From assembly GCA_023396555.1 (NCBI GenBank), contig JAEWWC010000045.1, positions 1 through 15,243 on the forward strand: 15,243 nucleotides of DNA, written 5' to 3'. The notes beneath the pieces are model-generated. The model had not been told where the DNA came from and did not search any database. It saw nothing but the letters and a program-made list of their open reading frames with translations. Origin of the DNA: Bacillota bacterium. GTDB taxonomy: Bacteria > Bacillota > Clostridia > Christensenellales > SZUA-584. The stretch's first letter is position 1. The number at the start of each line of letters is the position of its first letter. A program made the translations under genes and the position numbers. Shown piece by piece: positions 8,053 to 14,720 of the stretch.

Positions 8053-9174
8053 ATGGCAAAGGTAGCACTGAAAAATATAAAGAAGGTTTATGACAAGAAC
8101 ATAGTGGCGGTACAGGAGTTCAACCTCGATATCGCCGACAAGGAATTTATCGTGCTGGTGGGGCCGTCGGGCTGCGGCAAGTCCACAACGCTGCGCATGG
8201 TGGCGGGGCTGGAGGAGATATCCGAAGGCGAACTGTACATCGGTGACAGGATGGTGAACGACGTAGCGCCCAAGGACAGGGACATCGCGATGGTGTTCCA
8301 GAACTATGCGCTGTATCCGCACATGACGGTGTACGAAAACATGGCGTTTGCTTTGAAGTTGCGTCGCATGAAAAAGCAGGAGATAGATGCGAAGGTGAAG
8401 GAGGCGGCGGAGATACTGGGTATTACCGAGCTGCTGCAAAGAAAACCCAAAGCGCTTTCGGGCGGCCAGCGGCAGCGCGTCGCCATCGGACGGGCCATCG
8501 TCCGCCATCCGCAGGTGTTCCTGATGGATGAGCCGCTCTCCAATTTGGACGCCAAGCTGCGCAACCAGATGCGCGCGGAGCTGATCAAGCTGCGCCAGAA
8601 CGTCGATACCACGTTCATCTACGTGACGCACGACCAGACGGAAGCGATGACTCTGGGCGATCGCATTGTGATCATGAAGGATGGCTACATTCAGCAGATC
8701 GGCACGCCGCAGCAGGTATTCAACCACCCGGCAAATCTGTTTGTGGCTGGTTTTATCGGCACCCCGCAGATGAACTTTTTCGATGCGCGGCTGGAGAAGG
8801 ACGGCGGCGGCTACGCGGTATCGCTGTACGGTATAAAGCTGGCGCTAGCGCCGGAGATGAGCCGGAAGCTGGCTGCCAGAGGCGTGGCTGCGCAGGATAT
8901 TACGCTGGGTGTGCGTCCCGAGCATATGGACATTGCGCTGCACGACGCACCCGGTGCCATCAGCGCCAAGGTGGATGTGTCCGAGATGATGGGCAGCGAG
9001 TTCCATCTGCATGTGGATGTGAGCGGGCGCGACGCAGTGCTGCGGGTTCCGGTCGTGGAACTGCCCGAACAGTTCCGCCGCGGTATCGGTTCATTAGCGG
9101 AAATCCACTTTGCTTTCCCGGTGGAGCTGGCGCACCTGTTCTCCAGGGAAACGGAAAATAATCTGCTGGATTAA
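8053..9174 (+). CDS. MsmX/UgpC-family ABC ATPase energising the sugar importer
   Basis: 373 aa, the normal length for the CUT1-type ATPases (MalK/MsmX/UgpC). Walker A GPSGCGKST at 37-45, Q-loop near 85 (VFQNYALYP), signature LSGGQ at 135-139, Walker B FLMDEP with Asp159-Glu160, D-loop SNLDAKL and switch His193. Residues from about 235 form the C-terminal OB-fold domain, with GVRPEHM near 291. It hydrolyses ATP in the cytoplasm to drive the two permeases. In many Bacillota one such ATPase, encoded elsewhere, serves several importers; here it is encoded with its importer. AAAGGAG (8038-8044) lies 8 nt upstream of the ATG. The 'glycerol-3-phosphate' label often attached to UgpC-like proteins should not be taken as substrate evidence. 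Confidence 0.93.
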   Translation: MAKVALKNIKKVYDKNIVAVQEFNLDIADKEFIVLVGPSGCGKSTTLRMVAGLEEISEGELYIGDRMVNDVAPKDRDIAMVFQNYALYPHMTVYENMAFALKLRRMKKQEIDAKVKEAAEILGITELLQRKPKALSGGQRQRVAIGRAIVRHPQVFLMDEPLSNLDAKLRNQMRAELIKLRQNVDTTFIYVTHDQTEAMTLGDRIVIMKDGYIQQIGTPQQVFNHPANLFVAGFIGTPQMNFFDARLEKDGGGYAVSLYGIKLALAPEMSRKLAARGVAAQDITLGVRPEHMDIALHDAPGAISAKVDVSEMMGSEFHLHVDVSGRDAVLRVPVVELPEQFRRGIGSLAEIHFAFPVELAHLFSRETENNLLD

Positions 9175-9184
9175 TAGAACCATT

Positions 9185-9207
9185 GGCCTGCCCATCAGCG
9201 GCAGGCT
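9185..9207 (+). other. Short hairpin in the gap before araA
   Basis: GCCTGCC (9186-9192) and GGCAGGC (9200-9206) form a 7-bp stem with a 7-nt loop, extendable by one G-U pair. No T-tract follows, so it is not a terminator. It could mark an mRNA processing point between the ATPase and araA. It lies 8 nt before the araA ribosome binding site and does not overlap it. Confidence 0.45.
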
Positions 9208-9225
9208 TATGTACGGAGGGCACAC

Positions 9226-10695
9226 ATGAATAACAAATTCTGGTTCGTGGTGGGCAGTCAGCATCTGTACGGTCCGGAGGTGCTCGAAGAGGTAAACCGC
9301 CACGCGGTTTCCATGACGCGAGGATGGAACGCCGACGGGTGCATTCCCTTTGAGATCGTGTATAAAGGCGTGGTGACGACGCCGGAGGAGATCAAACAAT
9401 TCTGCGAGAACGCCAATACCAATACCCAATGCAAGGGCGTCATTGCGTGGATGCATACGTTCTCACCCAGTAAGATGTGGATCGGAGGGCTGTCGATACT
9501 GAACAAGCCATATCTGCATCTTAATACGCAGTTCAACAGAAACATACCGTTTGACTCCATCGACATGAACTTCATGAACACCAACCAGTCGGCCCATGGC
9601 GACAGGGAGCATGGCTTTATCACGGCCCGCTTGAGGTTGAAACGCAAGGTGATATGCGGATATTGGGAGGACACGGTTTTCCGCAGCCGCATCGGCGGCT
9701 GGATGCGCAGCGCTGTGGGTGCGATGTTCGGCCGGGGGCTGAAGGTGATGCGCCTGGGCGATAACATGCGCTATGTGGCCGTCACCGAAGGAGACAAGAT
9801 ACAGGCGGAGAAGGATCTCGGATGGAGCGTCAACACGTATGGTGTGGGCGGTTTTGCGCAGCGGGTCAGCAGCGTCTCCAAAGCGCAGATTGATGAGAAG
9901 ATGGACGAGTACCGCAGCCTGTATACCTTCGGCACGGACAACATGGAGGCGGTCAGGTATCAGGCCCGGCTGGAGACCGCGATGGAGCAGATGCTTTGCG
10001 AGGGCGGGTTTCACGCATATACCGATACGTTTGAGGATCTATACGGATTGGAGCAGCTGGCAGGGTTGGCTTCGCAGAACCTGATGCGCAAAGGCTATGG
10101 CTTTGGCGCGGAGGGCGACTGGAAGACGGCGGCGCTGGGGGCAGTGATGGGCGCAATGTCGGCAGGACTGGACAAGGGGCTCTCATTCATCGAGGATTAT
10201 ACCTATCATTTCGAAGCAGGCAATGAAGCGGTGCTGGGGGCGCATATGCTGGAGATATCGCCCGCCATCGCGGCCGGGAGACCGCGCATCGAGGTGCACC
10301 CGTTGGGTATCGGCGGCAAGGATGACCCGGCGCGGCTGGTTTTCGACGGTAAAGCCGGCGATGCCATACTGGTGACGCTCGTGGACATGGGCGGCCGGTT
10401 CCGCATGATTGCGCACGACGTAACGGCGATTGCGCCGCTGGCTGATATGCCGAAGCTGCCGGTAGCGGGTGTGATGTGGCGGCCTGTGCCGGATATGATC
10501 ACTGGCAACGAGGCTTGGATACGCTGCGGGGGCACGCACCACAGCGTGATATCCTATGACCTGACTGCGGAACACATGGCTGATCTTGCGGAGATACTGG
10601 GTATTGAGTTTATACATATCAACAGGAGCACCACGATAGACAGCCTGAATATGAAGCTCGCAATGGGGGATGTAATCTGGAGCCGGAAGAATTAA
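9226..10695 (+). CDS. araA: L-arabinose isomerase
   Basis: 489 aa, family length about 475-500. Converts L-arabinose to L-ribulose in the cytoplasm, the first step of the isomerase pathway. Motifs seen: WFVVGSQHLYGPE at 5-17, WMHTFSPSKMWIGGL near 75-89, and the four Mn2+-binding positions: Glu296 (GAEGDWKT), Glu323 (IEDYTYHF), His340 (LGAHMLE) and His439 (second His of GGTHHS). These match E. coli Glu306, Glu333, His350 and His450 with the same spacing between the first three. GGAGG (9215-9219) lies 6 nt before the ATG. It is the last gene of the operon, 51 bp after the ATPase. Ribulokinase (araB) and ribulose-5-phosphate 4-epimerase (araD) are absent from the window, so they must be elsewhere or left of the edge. 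Confidence 0.97.
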   Translation: MNNKFWFVVGSQHLYGPEVLEEVNRHAVSMTRGWNADGCIPFEIVYKGVVTTPEEIKQFCENANTNTQCKGVIAWMHTFSPSKMWIGGLSILNKPYLHLNTQFNRNIPFDSIDMNFMNTNQSAHGDREHGFITARLRLKRKVICGYWEDTVFRSRIGGWMRSAVGAMFGRGLKVMRLGDNMRYVAVTEGDKIQAEKDLGWSVNTYGVGGFAQRVSSVSKAQIDEKMDEYRSLYTFGTDNMEAVRYQARLETAMEQMLCEGGFHAYTDTFEDLYGLEQLAGLASQNLMRKGYGFGAEGDWKTAALGAVMGAMSAGLDKGLSFIEDYTYHFEAGNEAVLGAHMLEISPAIAAGRPRIEVHPLGIGGKDDPARLVFDGKAGDAILVTLVDMGGRFRMIAHDVTAIAPLADMPKLPVAGVMWRPVPDMITGNEAWIRCGGTHHSVISYDLTAEHMADLAEILGIEFIHINRSTTIDSLNMKLAMGDVIWSRKN

Positions 10696-10768
10696 TGAAT
10701 TTATCAATGTGAGTGAAGGAAATCGGATGGTTGTAAAGATTATAAATTAGAAAAATCCAGTAAATAGA

Positions 10769-10809
10769 ACCGGGTATAAACGACTACTGCTCGTACATCT
10801 GTACCCGGT
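10769..10809 (+). terminator. Possible terminator or regulatory hairpin after araA
   Basis: ACCGGGTA (10769-10776) pairs with TACCCGGT (10802-10809). The stem extends by a G-U and an A-T pair, and an inner ACGA/TCGT stem (10780-10783, 10791-10794) tightens the loop. No T-run follows directly; TTTT comes 11 nt later at 10821-10824. It is the only hairpin between araA and the kinase gene. The loop also contains TAAACGACTA (10777-10786), 8 of 10 matches to the LacI-type site, which may be chance. Confidence 0.35.
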
Positions 10810-10814
10810 GCTAT

Positions 10815-10843
10815 TCGACATTTTACCGGCCCTGTGATACAAT
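10815..10843 (+). promoter_or_regulatory. Promoter of the sensor kinase-regulator unit
   Basis: TCGACA (10815-10820) and TACAAT (10838-10843) each match consensus at 5 of 6 positions with a 17-bp spacer. The -10 is also extended (TGATACAAT). The start point near 10850 gives a leader of only about 32 nt. It implies that the kinase/regulator pair can be transcribed independently of the arabinose operon. Confidence 0.6.
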
Positions 10844-10881
10844 AACCCGCATATTATATTGTCACTGCCGGTATTCGATCA

Positions 10882-12612
10882 ATGAAGTCATTTCAACTAA
10901 AACTTATATTCATCTTTCTGACGGCAGCCATCGCGCTGGGTGCCTTGATTGGCGTGTTTTCCTATTCGCACAGCAAGAATATCGTGGTGGCGAATAAGAA
11001 GAAAGAGATGGCCGATACCGTCAACCGTATCGACATCAACATCAACGTACGGGTACGCTACATCATGGACGCTGCGGAAAACGCCGCGGCTTCTCATCTG
11101 GTGCAGGACTTGTTTCCACGACAGGGAACGGGTGCAGTACGCTCGGCAGACAAGCAGTATCTGAACGAATATTTCCAGAACGTGCTGCGCTCATTTGACC
11201 CGGTCAACAACATATTTGTGCTGGACGGTGATGGCGTGGTTTATGCCAGATACGCGCCGGAGAGGATGCTGCCGGATACCGCGCGGACGGAAGAGTATGC
11301 GCAGCTTGCCGGCGAAAATCCGCAGAAAACGGTATGGACCGGTATTGTTCCGCCGCTGCTGCCGGCTGCACAGGGAGACTCCGGGCAGGTGCTTTGCATC
11401 GTCCGCGCCATCACAGGGCCGAACGACGATCAGGTGAAGGGCGCTTTGGTGATCGAGCTGGAGCAGAACAGCTTCAGCAATCTCATGTTTAACAACAACG
11501 GTATATGGGACCGCCAGTATACCGTTATTGCAGATAAGCAGGGCGAAGTGATCTGCAGCAGCGTCAAGATGGATACCAGCTGGCTCGACGCCATCGGGCA
11601 GCGCTTTGAGAGGGGCGAACGCGCATTTACGTTGATCTGGGAAGACACACCGTATTACGTATGCGGCCAATACAACGGCGTCACAGGCTGGAAAACCTAT
11701 TCTCTTATCTCACAGAAAAACCTGTTCAGTGAATCCGACGTCTTGAAGAGGGAGATACTTTTTTCTGTCGCGCTATGTACATTGGGCGTATCCCTGGTCA
11801 TCGCCTCTGTGGCGTATGCCATCACGCGCCCCATTAACCGTCTCACGGCAGCGATGCGCAGCGTAGAGAAGCAGAATTTTGATATCCGCCTCCCCAACCG
11901 CAGAAAGGATGAATTCGGCAGGCTGACGGATTCCTTCAATTCCATGATCGGCAGGATCAATACGCTGGTCAACGAGGTGTACCAGGAAAAGCTTGCGCAG
12001 AAAAGCGCCGAGATCAAGGCGCTGCAGGCGCAGATCAATCCGCATTTTCTTTACAATACGCTGGATTCAATCAACTGGATGCTCATCGACCGGGGGCAAA
12101 TGGATATCAGCTCAATTGTCGTTTCACTGGGGAACCTGATGCGTTATTGTGTCGACACCAAGGAGCCTTTTGTGACGCTGGCGGAGGAATTTGAATACGT
12201 GGCCGCTTACTTGCGTATACAGAAGAACAGGCTGGAGGAGCGTTTGTGCTACGAACTGGAGCTGCCCGAATCGGTCTGCGATGTGCGTGTCCCCAAGTTT
12301 ATACTTCAGCCGCTGGTGGAGAACGCCATACAGCATGGAATAGAACGCTGTAAAGAACCGGGGCTTGTACGTATCGCCGCGGCAGACGGGGAAGGTGCCA
12401 TTCGAGTTACCATTCAGGACAGCGGACCGGGGATTCCCTCTGAGGTGCTGTCGGCGCTTGAAGAACAGTCGAACGAAGAACGGCAAACGGGAATCGGCCT
12501 TTACAATGTGGACAAGCGGCTCAGGTTGTATTACGGAGAAGAGCACAAACTGATAATAGAGAACACGTCTGCAGGCGTCAGGATTGTGCTCAGCATTCCC
12601 AAAGAGCCTTAA
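10882..12612 (+). CDS. YesM-type sensor histidine kinase
   Basis: 576 aa. Membrane segment 1 at about 7-27, an extracellular sensor region of about 260 residues (likely a Cache-type fold), membrane segment 2 at about 292-314, then a HAMP linker (about 312-365). The phospho-acceptor region reads ALQAQINPHFLYNTLDSIN with His388, the hallmark of the LytS/YesM His-kinase family. The ATP-binding domain shows PLVENAIQHG (Asn481), DSGPGIP (from Asp513) and GIGLYNV (from Gly537). It should sense an external carbohydrate or a ligand-loaded binding protein and phosphorylate the regulator encoded 11 bp downstream. No Shine-Dalgarno sequence precedes the ATG. No in-frame ATG, GTG or TTG is seen between the promoter and this ATG, and the hydrophobic segment begins right after it, so the start is kept. 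Confidence 0.92.
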   Translation: MKSFQLKLIFIFLTAAIALGALIGVFSYSHSKNIVVANKKKEMADTVNRIDININVRVRYIMDAAENAAASHLVQDLFPRQGTGAVRSADKQYLNEYFQNVLRSFDPVNNIFVLDGDGVVYARYAPERMLPDTARTEEYAQLAGENPQKTVWTGIVPPLLPAAQGDSGQVLCIVRAITGPNDDQVKGALVIELEQNSFSNLMFNNNGIWDRQYTVIADKQGEVICSSVKMDTSWLDAIGQRFERGERAFTLIWEDTPYYVCGQYNGVTGWKTYSLISQKNLFSESDVLKREILFSVALCTLGVSLVIASVAYAITRPINRLTAAMRSVEKQNFDIRLPNRRKDEFGRLTDSFNSMIGRINTLVNEVYQEKLAQKSAEIKALQAQINPHFLYNTLDSINWMLIDRGQMDISSIVVSLGNLMRYCVDTKEPFVTLAEEFEYVAAYLRIQKNRLEERLCYELELPESVCDVRVPKFILQPLVENAIQHGIERCKEPGLVRIAAADGEGAIRVTIQDSGPGIPSEVLSALEEQSNEERQTGIGLYNVDKRLRLYYGEEHKLIIENTSAGVRIVLSIPKEP

Positions 12613-12623
12613 GGAGGGGGCCT

Positions 12624-13364
12624 ATGAATATTATCATCGTGGACGACGAACCTAAAATTGCGCGCGGTATCTTAAAGCTGATCAGTGAGAGGGAAGGTTA
12701 TAAGGCGGCGGGTATATTCTGCGAGGCTGCCGAAGCTCTGGCGTTTATAGAGCATAACCCCGTCGACGTCGTCATCACCGATATCCGCATGCCAGAAATA
12801 TCGGGGTTGGAGCTGATCCAGCGGATACGCCGCACGAACGAAAATATGCACATCATCATATTAAGCGGTTATGCCGACTTTGCCTATGCGCAGCAGGCGA
12901 TTGCTCTGGGCGTAACCCGTTATCTTCTCAAACCGACAAATCCGGAGGAACTGATCGGGGCGCTGGAGGAGATACGCGGGCTTTCTCACGCAACAGCGCC
13001 CGAGGCGGAGCAGCCGACGGAAATACAGAATCTGCTGGTGAGGAACGCCGTGCGATATATCGAAGAGAAATATGCCGATCCGTTTACGCTCAAGAAGATG
13101 GCAGATGAGTTATTCGTTTCACCGAATTACCTATGCGATCTTTTCAAACGCCACACCGGCAGGAACATCACCGAATATCTGACTGATTACCGGTTGCGGC
13201 AGGCAGAGACATATCTGAAACAGGTCGCCTGCAAGGTTACCGATGTTTCCAAGCTGGTCGGGTACAGCGACGCCAAATATTTCAGCACCGCATTCAAAAA
13301 GAAATTCGGTATGACGCCGCTTGAATACCGTAACCGAACATATCAGGGAGAAGAAAAAGATTGA
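12624..13364 (+). CDS. YesN-type response regulator (receiver + AraC DNA-binding domain), compact form
   Basis: 246 aa. The receiver domain (1-120) has the acidic pair Asp7-Asp8, phosphorylation site Asp53 (VVITDIRMP), Ser81 and Lys103 (LLKPT). A short linker (121-135) leads to an AraC-family domain (about 136-242) with two helix-turn-helices near 157-178 and 205-226 and the signature GYSDAKYFSTAFKKKFGMTPLEYR. Many YesN proteins are about 400-550 aa with a long middle region; this one lacks it. AAGGAGG (12611-12617) overlaps the kinase stop codon, so the two genes are coupled. It should bind tandem direct repeats as an activator; the repeat at 13387-13419 is the best local candidate target. 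Confidence 0.92.
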   Translation: MNIIIVDDEPKIARGILKLISEREGYKAAGIFCEAAEALAFIEHNPVDVVITDIRMPEISGLELIQRIRRTNENMHIIILSGYADFAYAQQAIALGVTRYLLKPTNPEELIGALEEIRGLSHATAPEAEQPTEIQNLLVRNAVRYIEEKYADPFTLKKMADELFVSPNYLCDLFKRHTGRNITEYLTDYRLRQAETYLKQVACKVTDVSKLVGYSDAKYFSTAFKKKFGMTPLEYRNRTYQGEEKD

Positions 13365-13386
13365 AATACCGGCCTGGTTTTTAAAA

Positions 13387-13419
13387 GATCATAATTCAGT
13401 TGATAAAATCGTAATTCAG
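13387..13419. promoter_or_regulatory. Tandem direct repeat, probable YesN/AraC-type activator site
   Basis: ATCATAATTCAG (13388-13399) and ATCGTAATTCAG (13408-13419) share 11 of 12 bases and repeat at exactly 20 bp, about two helical turns on one DNA face. They lie a few bp upstream of the poor -35 region of the BMP-gene promoter. Two same-orientation half-sites next to a weak -35 is the classic layout of AraC-family activators, and such a regulator is encoded immediately upstream. Confidence 0.55.
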
Positions 13420-13426
13420 AAACCTT

Positions 13427-13453
13427 TTTTCAGCATGGAATTACAACTATAAT
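13427..13453 (+). promoter_or_regulatory. Promoter of the BMP transporter operon (weak -35, consensus -10)
   Basis: A perfect TATAAT at 13448-13453. The upstream region is only T-rich: TTTTCA (13427-13432) gives 4 of 6 matches but a short 15-bp spacer. A good -10 with a poor -35 is typical of activator-dependent promoters. The start point would be near 13460, leaving a leader of about 150 nt. Confidence 0.5.
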
Positions 13454-13459
13454 ACAATT

Positions 13460-13610
13460 TAAGAGCGCGTTCTATATTGTGATATCCCAAACGCCCCGGA
13501 AACCCGCAAAACCGGAGCCGGTTTTATCTATGCCAAAACAGCACTGTTTTGTTTGATAGAGATTATAAGAAGCTTATTTTAAAGATTTTTAAAAAATTGA
13601 GGAGGCTTAT
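13460..13610 (+). promoter_or_regulatory. Structured 5' leader of the BMP gene, unknown class
   Basis: Two close palindromes each have 8-bp arms and a 2-nt centre: AAAACCGG/CCGGTTTT (13508-13525) and CAAAACAG/CTGTTTTG (13534-13551), with centres 26 bp apart. The second can be enclosed by an outer TCTAT/ATAGA pairing (13527-13531, 13556-13560). An AT-rich stretch with GAGGAGG follows, ahead of the ATG at 13611. I do not recognise a known riboswitch. It could be a leader RNA, an intrinsic attenuator or a pair of protein-binding sites. Confidence 0.4.
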
Positions 13611-14642
13611 ATGAAAAAAGGAACATTTGCGCTGATTCTTGCTATGGTCATGATCCTCTCCAGCGTCTTATTCGCCGGCTGCAGTGCTTCTGGCCCTGCC
13701 GATCAGACGGACAGCGCGTCCAAGAGCGCTGCAGATTATAAAATAGTGCTGATTTTGCCCGGTCCTATCAACGACCAGAGCTGGAACGCAACCAACTATG
13801 CCGGCCTTGAGGCCTGCAACACCAAGTTGGGAACCAAGATAGAGTATGTAGAAAACGTGCAGGCGGCGGATTTCGAATCCACCTTCCGCCAGTATGCCGA
13901 GAAAAAGTATGACCTGATCATGGCCGCCGGCTCCCAGTTCGACGAAGCGTGCGCTGCCGTGGCCAGCAGCTACCCCGACACAACCTTCTGTATGGTCAAC
14001 GGCTCCAAGGCCGATGGCAAGAACATCGCCCCCATATTCCCCAAAGAGTATGAAGCGAGCTACATCGCTTCCATCATAGCGGGCTATGTGACCGAAAACG
14101 GCAACTTTGCCACCATCGGCGGCTTCCCGAACGAGCCAATGGAACACCTGCTGGACGTCTATGAAAAGAACTCCGTTGCTATCGCTGAGGAGCGCGGCAT
14201 TACCGGTGCGGTTGCGACCCGGGCCTATGCCAACAGCTGGGACGACGTGGCGCTGGGCAAGCAGATGGCCGAGCAGATGATCGATAACGGCGCGGACACG
14301 TTGTTCGTATATGCCAACCAGGTGGGCCTCGGTTCTATCGAAGCCGCCAAGGCCAAGGGCGTCAAGTTCATCGGCTTCTCCAGCGATCAGAACAGCATCG
14401 ACCCGAACACCGTTGTTGCGTCCGTCAAATTCGACTTCGAGACCTTCTATGTATGGGCCGTTCAACAGTACATGGACGGGCAGCTCACCGGGAACATGGT
14501 CCATGAAGCTGGCATCAAAGAAAACATATTCGTGCCTGTGTACACGGACAATATCTCTCAGGAAATCAAGGACGCTGTCGACGCTGGCATCAAGGATTTC
14601 AACGACGGCAAAGTGGACCTCAAAGCCATGTTCGCCAAATAG
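13611..14642 (+). CDS. BMP-family (PnrA/TmpC-like) substrate-binding lipoprotein
   Basis: 343 aa. Residues 1-23 are a lipoprotein signal peptide with lipobox FAGC; Cys24 is the predicted lipid anchor. A short Ser/Asp/Ala linker leads to the BMP fold at YKIVLILPGPINDQSWN (from about 43). Family landmarks: NDQSWN, YDLIMAAGSQFDEA (about 102-115), FPKEYEASYIASIIAGY, NQVGLGSIEAAKAKGVKFIG and ASVKFD. Known members bind purine nucleosides for an ABC importer. Here the normally acidic G-[VI]-D-S-D-Q motif reads GFSSDQ (255-260; Ser257 in place of Asp), so the ligand may differ. GAGGAGG before the ATG is a strong ribosome binding site. The gene follows the YesM/YesN pair after 246 bp and precedes an ABC ATPase, with a strong hairpin between them. 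Confidence 0.9.
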   Translation: MKKGTFALILAMVMILSSVLFAGCSASGPADQTDSASKSAADYKIVLILPGPINDQSWNATNYAGLEACNTKLGTKIEYVENVQAADFESTFRQYAEKKYDLIMAAGSQFDEACAAVASSYPDTTFCMVNGSKADGKNIAPIFPKEYEASYIASIIAGYVTENGNFATIGGFPNEPMEHLLDVYEKNSVAIAEERGITGAVATRAYANSWDDVALGKQMAEQMIDNGADTLFVYANQVGLGSIEAAKAKGVKFIGFSSDQNSIDPNTVVASVKFDFETFYVWAVQQYMDGQLTGNMVHEAGIKENIFVPVYTDNISQEIKDAVDAGIKDFNDGKVDLKAMFAK

Positions 14643-14662
14643 TTAAAAACAACAGCCTGTGG

Positions 14663-14692
14663 GAAATGGTGCTCTTTCGGGGGCACCATTTC
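14663..14692 (+). terminator. Intercistronic hairpin between the BMP gene and the ATPase gene
   Basis: GAAATGGTGC (14663-14672) and GCACCATTTC (14683-14692) form a perfect 10-bp stem. Three further pairs, including G-U, can close a TTCG tetraloop. No T-tract follows, and the ATPase gene starts 28 bp later, so a stabiliser or partial terminator is more likely than a full terminator. It is in the same position as the hairpin after the other binding-protein gene. Confidence 0.5.
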
Positions 14693-14720
14693 TTGCGAAT
14701 ACGGCAAAAGGAGGCGGGCA

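Noticed and set aside
7765..8727. Minus-strand open frame of 320 codons across two genes
   Set aside because: Antisense to the DUF624 and ATPase genes. The His/Arg/Gln-rich translation is typical of antisense reading of GC-rich genes.
10777..10786. Fifth LacI-type site TAAACGACTA downstream of araA
   Set aside because: 8 of 10 matches but no palindromic symmetry in the right half, and it lies in the loop of a hairpin. Chance is likely, so it is mentioned only with the hairpin.
13460..13610. Purine riboswitch before the BMP gene
   Set aside because: The context invites it, but the conserved loop and junction sequences of purine riboswitches are not visible. Only unclassified palindromes are present.
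13668..14504. Minus-strand open frame of 278 codons
   Set aside because: Antisense to the BMP lipoprotein gene, which has signal peptide, lipobox and family motifs on the plus strand.
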